DNA of 6,990 bases, from NCBI RefSeq assembly GCF_014384785.1, contig NZ_JACRSU010000007.1:1-6990 (forward strand), given 5' to 3'. The translations under genes were made by a program, and so were the position numbers. Position 1 is the stretch's first letter. Every line of letters begins with the position of its first letter. The notes beneath the pieces were generated by a model that was not told the origin of the DNA, ran no database searches, and saw nothing but the letters and a program-made list of their open reading frames with translations. Below are positions 1 through 6,724 of the stretch, one piece after another. This DNA is from Congzhengia minquanensis (lineage in GTDB: Bacteria > Bacillota > Clostridia > UBA1381 > UBA9506).

Positions 1-3000
1 AAGGTGGGCTCGCCTTGAAGATTATACTCAAATGTCTGATACTTTCCGCTCGAACCATAAGATACTTTGCTGAGCAACCCCTGCTCGTTCTCATACTCAT
101 ATTGCGTGGTCAGTCCGTTACTTGCTGCCGAGATCATCCTATTGGCTGCATCATAGGTGTATGTGGTTTCTGTTCCAGAGTAATCCGTAACCTTGCTTAT
201 ATTGCGCCTTGCGTCGTATTCATATGTGATTGTTTTGTTATCCGGCGTGGTTTTTGTCTTTAATAAATTGTTGCCCGTGTAGGTGTAAGATGTAACGCTG
301 CCCCCGTCGTTTATCTGCGCATAATTCGCCCAGTCGTCATAGGTGTAGTTTATCGTCTTATCACCAATAATTTTAGAACTGAGCCAGCCGGATTGATATG
401 CATAATTATCTTCTACATAATCATACTCATACGTTGTAATGACGTTATTTTTATCCTTTGTTTTTCCCAACCGTTCGTCAACATTGTAATACGAATAATA
501 GTCGCTGTTGCCCAGCGCGTCTGTTTCTTTTATCAGCCTGCTTAAGGTATCATATTCATACTGCGTTACGCTTCCACCAGGCGTTGTCATCTTGGTCGTG
601 TTGCCCAGAGAATCGTATTCATAAAGCGTATTCTGCAAAAGCGCATCTGTTACTTTCGTCATTTGTCCTAAATCGTTATAGGTATATCGTGTTACATTTC
701 CTTTCGGGTCTGTTACAGTGCTAACATTGCCCATGTAATCGTAGGAGGTTAACGTTTCGCGATACAGTTTCGATATGATATAGTTTTTTTCGCTAACAAC
801 TCTTCCTGCAACATCGGTCGTGACGGATTGATATAGGGACTTTGAATTATTTGAACCATAATACTGGGATGTGGTAAGGCTAAAATCATCATAAGAAATG
901 CTCTGCTCGTTGATTTCAGTATCGTCTTCACCCATTATTGCAGTATATGCCGGCCTGTCAAAACTGTCATATGCATAAACAGTCTTATTGTTCTCGGCGT
1001 CATAAACCTCGCTTACATTATGCCCGTCATATACGAACCGCGCCAGCGTCTTTTCTCCGCCGCTGCCGGTATATTCCTCACTGCGTTTCGTTACTCTGCC
1101 CAAATCGTCGTAATATTCGATAAACGAATAGTTTAGGGGAAAAATGGGGTCACTATGGCCGGTTATTTTTCTGCACTTATATTCCGTTTCTCTTTTATTT
1201 ACACCGTCCTGCCCTAATGTGTAGGTATATTCCTTTACAATAAAATCCGGTGTTTGTTCGCTTGCAATCCAACCATTTGCAAGATATGTATACTCATACC
1301 AACGATCCCATAATTGATGATCTTTTAACAAACGCCCGTGTTTATCGTAATAATATTCGTGCACATTGCTGGAACGTGACGTTTTTTCAAAATCACTGTT
1401 ATGCGAGACAACATTATTAATTGATTTTCTTGTAATGTATGCATTTCTGCCCTCTGCATTGTAGGAGTTATATTCATAGGATATATTTTGAAGCTCTTTT
1501 TCTGTTTGAGCAGGCCGGACTTCTTTTAAAATTTCTCCAACGATATTTCCAGGATAAGTTGTATCGTAGGTATATTCTGTTGTCAGCGTTCTATCGTCAT
1601 AGAGTGTACTGGTGCTAATGATTTTCTTTTTATCCGAGGACAGCGTATTATTCGTTATTAATGCATTTGCCGTTCCTGCAAATTGGGTAACTTTTGTTGG
1701 TATATAATAGGTTGAGTTTGTATATTCATAAGTGGTTCTGTTCCCCAGCCTGTCTGTAGTGCTTAACGGCACATCATGTTTCTCTACATATGTACGGCCT
1801 TCCGTATACATTTGGCTAACGGTGCTTCCCTTTGCAATGCTGTAAGCCATGCCTGTTTGCTGGTTATAGTCATTATACGTGTAGTCTGTCTTTCTGTTAT
1901 AGGTGACCTTTGTGCTGTCCGTCAGTGTCACCTTTTCAAAACCTCCGGCAAAATCTAACGCAGTCCCTATGCTGGAATCATTTGCGCAAAGAGCGATATA
2001 CATGGTATCCAATCCCATAATAACGTTTGCTGTTTTTGTTGGAAAAAGCCGCTCGGCATACTGAATAGCCGTGTTAGGACTAGACATGGATACCTTATTT
2101 ATTTTTGTGTAAACATTGTTATCTTTCACCAAATAATACAGATGACTATACATATCAGGGTAGATCCGTCCACCAGACGGCAGACCGGAGAGTGTGCACA
2201 GACTCTGAATGGTACCCTGTTCGTAATTTACCATATATAACTGCGTATCCGTATATACAAATCCCTGTTCGTTAATACCAACGCCTTTTGTAACTTCCGG
2301 AAGGCTGGCAAAGGTTTTAGAAACTGCTGTTCCGCCAAGCGGTGTATATTTAATGATAGATGAACCCGTTCTAAAATAGTGGCTGCCTCCCAATGAATAA
2401 AGATAAAAAGTGGATTTATTTGTCCAAACGGACGATACGGTAATGTCACTCCAACAGGATTGAGCTGAAACAGGATTCGGATTGAAGATGATAGATTGCA
2501 GACCGTTTGAACCAATTTGGTCAAAAGAAAATACATTGCCGCTGTAATAAAATCTTGCAAAATCTATCGTATCCGCCGCGTGAGTATCGGCGTACTTTTC
2601 CCATGAATCCGAAACTATATCATACTTATAGACACTGATTGTTCCTCCGGATAAATTTGTATTGCTTCCAAATAAATAAATCGCATTGCCTGCTGTTTTT
2701 ACCGCTTTCAAAAACATTCGTTCATCAATTGAACTTAAAAAATGTGTGTTCCCGTCTAAGTCTGTTTTATACACTAACGTGCGGAATTCATCACCGTCTA
2801 AAACGGACGGTGCTACAATTCTGTAAAGCTCGTTATTAACCGATACATTCCATTTTGTATCACCGCCGCTTCCGGCATATGAGACAAGTTTTTCATTTTT
2901 ATCATAGGTTTGTTCCTTAATCATGTTGTGATTTCGGTCAAAGGTATAAACTGTTTCATAGTTCGGATATTTGACAATGGTATGATACTGCATGTCCACA

Positions 3001-4724
3001 TTTATTGACTTTGACGTTGTTGAATCAACGATATATCCATACGGGTAACCGCTATAATCATTTTCATATTGATAAGAAATGGAATGTCCCGATGAATCTG
3101 TCTTTTTGCTTAGTTTATACATTAGATACCAGTTTTGACGGTAAATCCCCGCCGGCTGATAAATCCGCCTGGCAGTTGTATACTCATAATTGCTGTATCC
3201 TCCGGTAGGATAATTTACTTTGGTCAGCAGAATATATGCCCCGGAATGTACGATAGATTTATCGCCGATTTCATTCGAAATTTGCGTATACGTTTGATTT
3301 TCATTATATTCATAACTTGTTACAAAATTGGAGGCATCCTCCACAGATGTAAGCGTATACACCTTTCCCTTTGATGTTTCCTTAGTATCAAGATTTAACT
3401 TTGATAAAACGTTTCCTTCATATTGAAATGTAATGGAATTAATCCGTTTGCCTGAAAAGGATGATTTATGACCATACTCTACATTAATTTCACGGCCCGT
3501 ACTGTCTGTTATCCTTTTTAGAGCCCTAAGTGTTCTGGAGTAATAATTTACTTTAAACAAATAATTAAAAAATGAACCACTATGATATTCAATATCGCCA
3601 TATTCAAAATGAATTGTGTTGCCAAAAACATCTTTAATGCTGACAATATTTCCATATTCCTTATCAAACCTTTCTTCACGTCCGTTTGAATAGGTTAACA
3701 CATATTGGTTGTTTGCGGCATCTTCTGTCAGAACCATATCTTCTAATTGATAGTTTAAAATATGGGTACCAGATAGCTCATATGAGCTACCGTTTGCCAA
3801 GCTTAGGCTAAATTTTTTTCTGTATCCGTTTCCGTGTTCTTCATTGGCAATATTAAGATTAGAAAAATTAAAAATCCAGCCAGCAGCAAATTGTCTGTAA
3901 TTCATTTTATCTAAATTTTTACCCAGTTCATATTCGTCAATTGTTGCAACCGCGTCTGAAGAATTATAACGAATGGATACATCTAAATCAAGGCCGTTTC
4001 TTCCGGGAAATGAAAACAAAGATTTTGTATACATTAAATCGCCTGTTTGTAGGGAAACGGAATCATCGTTACCATTGTTAAAATACATTGGGGAAGCTAC
4101 AGGATCAACTTTATAAATCGAGTCTTCATCCACACTTGCAACGGCTGAAGAAGACGCAGCTAATTCTCCCAACATTTCGTCCGAGAACAACATTTCATCA
4201 TTGTTTTTAATATAGTTCTCTTCCTCTAAGTTGTCTGCAATGGCGTCTGTGCTGTTTTCACTTTGTGCTGGCAAAAAGGAATAGTTGTTGTTCACGATGT
4301 CGACCATACTTTGATTGTCCAACGGGTTGCCATAACGATTGATAATATCCTGATTGTAAAGTGCTTCTGCGCTTACCTCAGGTTCTATTTCTTCGTTAAG
4401 CTCATCTTCTAATTCTTTCTGTTCATAATTTTCCTCTAAAGCACTATCTGCTGCCAACTCTTCTTTTTCAGCAGGATAGCGGCTTTCTAAGTCATCTGAA
4501 TCCTTTAATCGTTCTTCATCATTTTCCGGCACTTCTGTTTCCTCATCCTTAAGATCCTCCGGACCTAATTCTCCGCCTGGTTCTTCCTCAGGAACAAATT
4601 CCGGCTGTTCCTGGCTGATACCAGACGTTGCTTCCTCCTGCACCTTTGACTCTGCAAACACATTTAAGCTCAGCAAAAATGTGCTTGCCAAAAGCACTGA
4701 CAATAATCTCTTCGTCATTTTCAT
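1..4724 (-). CDS. Secreted YD-repeat (RHS-family) giant protein, 3'-truncated by the window edge
   Basis: The frame is open from ATG at 4724 to base 3 (1574 codons, no stop), so the C-terminus is outside the window. Residues 1-24 are a clear signal peptide (MTKR, hydrophobic core, VFA|E cleavage). Residues 25 to about 220 are a low-complexity Glu/Asp-rich linker. An RHS-type N-terminal shell region starts near residue 226 (GDLMYTK, then FPGRNGLDLD at about 239-248 and RYNSS). Residues about 625-915 lack YD motifs and look like a Kelch/beta-propeller insert (YKYDIVSDSWEKY). Residues 945-1574 are dense YD repeats such as YEYDSLG, YTYNDLG, YEYDTLSR, YEYDARR and YTYDAANR. RHS/YD proteins form a hollow beta shell and often carry a variable C-terminal toxin or adhesin tip after a core motif, but neither core nor tip is visible here. 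I infer an exported surface or secreted protein; toxin versus adhesin cannot be decided. Base composition is patchy along the gene. The start is fixed by GGAGGG six bases upstream and by the signal peptide. Confidence 0.95.
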   Translation of the reverse strand, partial: MKMTKRLLSVLLASTFLLSLNVFAESKVQEEATSGISQEQPEFVPEEEPGGELGPEDLKDEETEVPENDEERLKDSDDLESRYPAEKEELAADSALEENYEQKELEDELNEEIEPEVSAEALYNQDIINRYGNPLDNQSMVDIVNNNYSFLPAQSENSTDAIADNLEEENYIKNNDEMLFSDEMLGELAASSSAVASVDEDSIYKVDPVASPMYFNNGNDDSVSLQTGDLMYTKSLFSFPGRNGLDLDVSIRYNSSDAVATIDEYELGKNLDKMNYRQFAAGWIFNFSNLNIANEEHGNGYRKKFSLSLANGSSYELSGTHILNYQLEDMVLTEDAANNQYVLTYSNGREERFDKEYGNIVSIKDVFGNTIHFEYGDIEYHSGSFFNYLFKVNYYSRTLRALKRITDSTGREINVEYGHKSSFSGKRINSITFQYEGNVLSKLNLDTKETSKGKVYTLTSVEDASNFVTSYEYNENQTYTQISNEIGDKSIVHSGAYILLTKVNYPTGGYSNYEYTTARRIYQPAGIYRQNWYLMYKLSKKTDSSGHSISYQYENDYSGYPYGYIVDSTTSKSINVDMQYHTIVKYPNYETVYTFDRNHNMIKEQTYDKNEKLVSYAGSGGDTKWNVSVNNELYRIVAPSVLDGDEFRTLVYKTDLDGNTHFLSSIDERMFLKAVKTAGNAIYLFGSNTNLSGGTISVYKYDIVSDSWEKYADTHAADTIDFARFYYSGNVFSFDQIGSNGLQSIIFNPNPVSAQSCWSDITVSSVWTNKSTFYLYSLGGSHYFRTGSSIIKYTPLGGTAVSKTFASLPEVTKGVGINEQGFVYTDTQLYMVNYEQGTIQSLCTLSGLPSGGRIYPDMYSHLYYLVKDNNVYTKINKVSMSSPNTAIQYAERLFPTKTANVIMGLDTMYIALCANDSSIGTALDFAGGFEKVTLTDSTKVTYNRKTDYTYNDYNQQTGMAYSIAKGSTVSQMYTEGRTYVEKHDVPLSTTDRLGNRTTYEYTNSTYYIPTKVTQFAGTANALITNNTLSSDKKKIISTSTLYDDRTLTTEYTYDTTYPGNIVGEILKEVRPAQTEKELQNISYEYNSYNAEGRNAYITRKSINNVVSHNSDFEKTSRSSNVHEYYYDKHGRLLKDHQLWDRWYEYTYLANGWIASEQTPDFIVKEYTYTLGQDGVNKRETEYKCRKITGHSDPIFPLNYSFIEYYDDLGRVTKRSEEYTGSGGEKTLARFVYDGHNVSEVYDAENNKTVYAYDSFDRPAYTAIMGEDDTEINEQSISYDDFSLTTSQYYGSNNSKSLYQSVTTDVAGRVVSEKNYIISKLYRETLTSYDYMGNVSTVTDPKGNVTRYTYNDLGQMTKVTDALLQNTLYEYDSLGNTTKMTTPGGSVTQYEYDTLSRLIKETDALGNSDYYSYYNVDERLGKTKDKNNVITTYEYDYVEDNYAYQSGWLSSKIIGDKTINYTYDDWANYAQINDGGSVTSYTYTGNNLLKTKTTPDNKTITYEYDARRNISKVTDYSGTETTYTYDAANRMISAASNGLTTQYEYENEQGLLSKVSYGSSGKYQTFEYNLQGEPT

Positions 4725-4729
4725 AATAA

Positions 4730-4735
4730 CCCTCC
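4730..4735 (-). promoter_or_regulatory. Strong ribosome binding site of the YD-repeat gene
   Basis: GGAGGG on the minus strand is followed by TTATT and then ATG at 4724. This fixes the start in preference to the internal ATG two codons downstream. Confidence 0.85.
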
Positions 4736-4754
4736 ATTTTGTGAATTTATAATT

Positions 4755-4853
4755 TTAGCTTACAAAAAAGGACGCAAAAATAACTGCGGCCTTTTTAAAT
4801 GCGCTTATATAATCACCTTTTGCACCAGAACATCCCCAAATTCTGACACGCAT
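4755..4853 (-). CDS. Possible 32-residue leader peptide upstream of the YD-repeat gene
   Basis: A short ORF begins at ATG 4853, about 25 bases after the expected transcription start, and ends at TAA 4755. It is preceded by AGGA with a six-base spacer. The peptide begins MRVRIWGCSGAKGDY and ends with a hydrophobic stretch (AAVIFASFFVS). The ORF covers both the leader helix and the terminator-like hairpin, and its stop lies about 20 bases before the GGAGGG of the large gene. If translated, it could control read-through of the hairpin or couple translation to the downstream gene. I do not recognise the peptide. It could also be a chance ORF over a structured leader. Confidence 0.3.
   Translation of the reverse strand: MRVRIWGCSGAKGDYISAFKKAAVIFASFFVS
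4765..4796 (-). terminator. Terminator-like hairpin in the leader (candidate attenuator)
   Basis: On the minus strand the arms 4785-4796 (AAAAAGGCCGCA) and 4765-4776 (TGCGTCCTTTTT) pair at 11 of 12 positions around an 8-base loop, ending in a run of six T. It lies between the promoter and the start codon of the same gene, so it cannot simply end an upstream gene. This suggests conditional termination. The A/T-flanked stem is nearly symmetric and could also act on the plus strand. Confidence 0.55.
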
Positions 4854-4855
4854 TT
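4797..4855 (-). promoter_or_regulatory. Structured 5' leader upstream of the hairpin, possible cis-regulatory RNA
   Basis: A 7-bp outer helix (AAATGCG at 4849-4855 with CGCATTT at 4797-4803) encloses an inner 5-bp hairpin (CAGAA 4841-4845 with TTCTG 4826-4830, loop TTTGGGGATG). The 3' side of the outer helix directly abuts the terminator-like hairpin, the usual layout of an attenuation leader. I tried to match it to c-di-GMP, preQ1, ZTP, fluoride and THF riboswitch consensus from memory and found no match. Confidence 0.3.
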
Positions 4856-4884
4856 CGTTTCCTAATATGTACTTATTTGTAATA

Positions 4885-4913
4885 ATTATACATATTTTAG
4901 ATGGATTTGTCAA
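4885..4913 (-). promoter_or_regulatory. Consensus sigma-A promoter of the YD-repeat gene
   Basis: On the minus strand TTGACA (4908-4913) and TATAAT (4885-4890) are separated by exactly 17 bases, so both hexamers and the spacer match the housekeeping consensus. Transcription should start near 4878, giving a leader of about 150 bases before the ATG at 4724. It lies some 50 bases beyond the tRNA-type terminator, so the gene has its own promoter. Confidence 0.9.
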
Positions 4914-4965
4914 CAGAATTTGGGATATTTGTAAAATTGAATTATGGCTATTCTATAACATAACG

Positions 4966-5009
4966 ACAAAAAGCCCCAAAATACGCAAAATAACGCATTT
5001 CGAGGCCTT
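4966..5009 (-). terminator. Rho-independent terminator of the tRNA-Arg locus
   Basis: Minus-strand arms at 4994-5009 and 4970-4985 form a 16-bp stem with four G-U wobbles and an 8-base loop, ending in five T then GT. It starts six bases after the tRNA CCA end, as expected for a native tRNA terminator. It also separates the tRNA remnant from the YD-repeat promoter. Confidence 0.85.
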
Positions 5010-5015
5010 AAAGCT

Positions 5016-5060
5016 TGGTGCGCCTGATAGGATTTGAACCTACGGCACCCGGCGTCGGAG
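5016..5060 (-). tRNA. tRNA-Arg(CCG) 3' half, attachment-site duplicate
   Basis: Read on the minus strand, 45 bases fit the 3' part of a class I tRNA in order: anticodon loop CTCCGAC (5054-5060; U33, anticodon CCG, A37), 3' anticodon stem GCCGG, five-base variable loop GTGCC, T arm GTAGG-TTCAAAT-CCTAT, acceptor strand CAGGCGC, discriminator A and encoded CCA (5016-5018). The upstream side should read CCGGC for the anticodon stem but reads TTGCT, and no GCGCCTG acceptor strand occurs in the 110 bases above it. The gene is therefore cut at the anticodon loop, a usual crossover point of tyrosine recombinases. It is not a functional tRNA. The intact copy is expected at the far end of the element, outside the window. 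Confidence 0.85.
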
Positions 5061-5100
5061 AGCAAATTTTGATATTTTTAGAAATGCCTCTATATAGCCT

Positions 5101-5123
5101 AAAAACCGCTTTGTTAAGCGATT
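5101..5123 (-). terminator. Weak hairpin terminator near the attachment site
   Basis: On the minus strand AATCGCTT (5116-5123) pairs with AAGCGGTT (5104-5111) around loop AACA with one T-G wobble, and the T run continues for three more bases. It may insulate the recombination site from read-through out of the element. Confidence 0.45.
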
Positions 5124-5173
5124 TCTGGTTGTTTTAAAACAAACAGTGATATACAATAATAAGCCATAAAAAA

Positions 5174-5211
5174 TCAGTCATTTGGTCAGTCAATCAGTCA
5201 AAAATCAGTCA
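5174..5211. repeat. Four TCAGTCA repeats, candidate integrase arm sites
   Basis: Exact copies of TCAGTCA start at 5174, 5186, 5194 and 5205 on the plus strand, mostly in an A-rich context (AATCAGTCAAAAA type). The start-to-start spacings are 12, 8 and 11 bases. They are 115-150 bases from the crossover region. Clustered short direct repeats at this distance are typical of arm-type sites bound by the N-terminal domain of lambda-like integrases. Binding by an integrase is inference. Confidence 0.5.
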
Positions 5212-5339
5212 AAAATAATTTCGAGTACATACAATACCAAATTAGATTTTATCAACTTAATAAAAATTCTTACACGTATTTTATTGAACTTATAAAGTTT
5301 AATTTTTATATATTAATCTGCATTATTATTCATAATCGT

Positions 5340-5369
5340 AAAAAATAGGGTAGTCAAATGACTACCCTA
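5340..5369 (-). terminator. Rho-independent terminator after the peptidase/SLH gene
   Basis: A perfect 10-bp stem (5360-5369 with 5346-5355) with a four-base loop is followed on the minus strand by TTTTTT (5340-5345). It starts two bases past the TAA of the peptidase gene and closes the cluster. Confidence 0.9.
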
Positions 5370-5371
5370 AA

Positions 5372-6712
5372 TTATTTTTCATATACCTCAATCTGTTTAA
5401 TCAGTTTATAAATCATCTGACACATCTGCGCTCTATTCAAAGATTCATCAGGACAAAATTTATCTTTCTCAATCCCATTGATAATTCCTAAAGAATAACA
5501 TATCTGAATTTCGTTATAGAATTTATCATTATCTGCAATGTCTTTAAAAGGCATTTTTGTTAGAGAAGGATTAATCATGTCTTTTGATTTACAAACTAAC
5601 TGAATAAAATTCCATATTGCATTACAAAATTCACCTCTTGTTAAGGCTTCATCTGGACAGAAATAATTATCGTGTTTCTCACTAATAAGTAATTTTGAAG
5701 AACAATATCTCACCGCGTTGTAAAACCAATGTTCCGGCATTACATCACTATATGTAACAAGAGTATAAGGATCTTCAAATATCTCACCATTAGCCTCAGT
5801 AAATTTAATTGCTAACTTATATAATGTTTGACAAATCTGTGCTCGCGTTAAGACACCTTCAGGATTAAAATGCGTAGCATCAATACCATTAATAATACCA
5901 GCCCCATAACAACGCCGAATTGCCTTACTGCCCCAATGTTCGTCTGCAACATCAGTAAAGGGGAATACGGGAGAGTTCTTTTCATCTAACAACAAAATAG
6001 CATATGTTAATGTGTCATATTTTGAGCTACAAATGCCATTTTCTCCATAAGTTGTTCCCCAAGAATTCATGTAATACCATTTCTTTTCGTCCCAACCTAT
6101 AATCGGAACAGCGTGATATGCGCCACACATGCGAAAGTTTCCAAATACCGGAATTTGATATTTTAAAATAGCACGTTTTATCTCTTCCGTACGTTTTTCT
6201 TTATCTGCTGAACAAAAGCCAATATATGTTTTAATTTTTGTTGCGGAAGCAACTTCGTCAAGTTTGTCTAAATCTGGATGATTTTGAACAAAATCATAAG
6301 CAAGAGGCACTTCATAAAGTTCTGGCATCATTTCATTTGGAACAGAACCTAAGAAACAAGCTCGTTTTACTAAACTAAAAGGATATAAACCTTCCATTCT
6401 TCTTTCTGTACTAGCACGATGCCTTCCATATGCATATGTAGTAGAGAATTGTATCCATTCTCCTGTTTCTAGATACCATAATATTTGTAAAATTCCAGTT
6501 AAGGCAAAACAAGTACATTGTCCTGTAGTCTTTTGATTCCTACAATCTGGGATTCTATCTTTTGGAAGTCTAAAAGACTTTGGAATTTCTAAATCATCCG
6601 ATTTACACACTGCTCCATATTCATATAATAAAGCACTCGGCTTTTCATATAATGAACCTGCCGAGTGCCTCATCTGTATTTTTTTTAAAGCAAATTTTAA
6701 TTTAGATAGCAT
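5372..6712 (-). CDS. Papain-family (C1) cysteine peptidase with three C-terminal SLH repeats
   Basis: The 446-residue product has all papain-family active-site elements: Q60 (oxyanion hole) and nucleophile C66 in NQKTTGQC, six apart as in papain; H200 in YHAVPIIGWD; N216 in MNSWGTTYGENG. The catalytic domain spans about residues 45-245. Three SLH repeats follow at about 251-300, 320-370 and 388-438 (FTDV...HW, GIINGI, FxPDE, LTRAQ). SLH domains bind secondary cell-wall polymer in Gram-positives, so a wall- or S-layer-directed protease is the likely role. No signal peptide or membrane segment is visible; the N-terminus is basic without a hydrophobic core, and no clear propeptide is seen. ATG 6712 is preferred because AGGGGG lies six bases upstream; GTG 6727 would add five residues. 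There are 17 cysteines, unusually many for an SLH protein. By eye the gene is more AT-rich than the SLH gene beside it, suggesting separate origin. The substrate is unknown. Confidence 0.92.
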   Translation of the reverse strand: MLSKLKFALKKIQMRHSAGSLYEKPSALLYEYGAVCKSDDLEIPKSFRLPKDRIPDCRNQKTTGQCTCFALTGILQILWYLETGEWIQFSTTYAYGRHRASTERRMEGLYPFSLVKRACFLGSVPNEMMPELYEVPLAYDFVQNHPDLDKLDEVASATKIKTYIGFCSADKEKRTEEIKRAILKYQIPVFGNFRMCGAYHAVPIIGWDEKKWYYMNSWGTTYGENGICSSKYDTLTYAILLLDEKNSPVFPFTDVADEHWGSKAIRRCYGAGIINGIDATHFNPEGVLTRAQICQTLYKLAIKFTEANGEIFEDPYTLVTYSDVMPEHWFYNAVRYCSSKLLISEKHDNYFCPDEALTRGEFCNAIWNFIQLVCKSKDMINPSLTKMPFKDIADNDKFYNEIQICYSLGIINGIEKDKFCPDESLNRAQMCQMIYKLIKQIEVYEK

Positions 6713-6718
6713 AGTTGT

Positions 6719-6724
6719 CCCCCT
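6719..6724 (-). promoter_or_regulatory. Ribosome binding site that decides the peptidase start
   Basis: AGGGGG followed by ACAACT and ATG at 6712 is a well-spaced site. The alternative GTG at 6727 has only AGGA two bases before it, which is too close. The site begins inside the stop region of the preceding SLH gene, so the two are probably translated from one mRNA. Confidence 0.7.

Larger units (their letters stand above)
5061..5339. other. Gene-free element end, AT-rich
   Basis: I see no ORF with a credible ribosome binding site on either strand; the longest minus-strand openings are about ten codons. The stretch holds the TCAGTCA repeats, a weak hairpin terminator, and small palindromes such as TGTTTTAAAACA (within 5131-5144) and AACTT-ATA-AAGTT (about 5287-5299). 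Confidence 0.6.

Noticed and set aside
15..3374. Several plus-strand ORFs of 60-90 codons, and minus-strand ORFs at 749-931 and 2228-2560
   Set aside because: All overlap the verified 1574-codon YD-repeat frame in other frames or strands, with no recognisable protein sequence or binding site.
5016..5130. Complete tRNA gene
   Set aside because: No 5' acceptor strand, D arm or 5' anticodon stem is found upstream of the anticodon loop.
5174..5211. CRISPR-like array
   Set aside because: Repeats are only 7 bases with spacers of 1-5 bases, far too short for CRISPR.
5284..5312. Plus-strand promoter-like TTGAAC-17-TATATA
   Set aside because: It lies in very AT-rich sequence with no plus-strand gene downstream; likely chance.
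5120..5340. Integrase C-terminal fragment beside the attachment site
   Set aside because: The minus-strand TGACTGA repeats put stops in every frame and no recombinase motif is seen.
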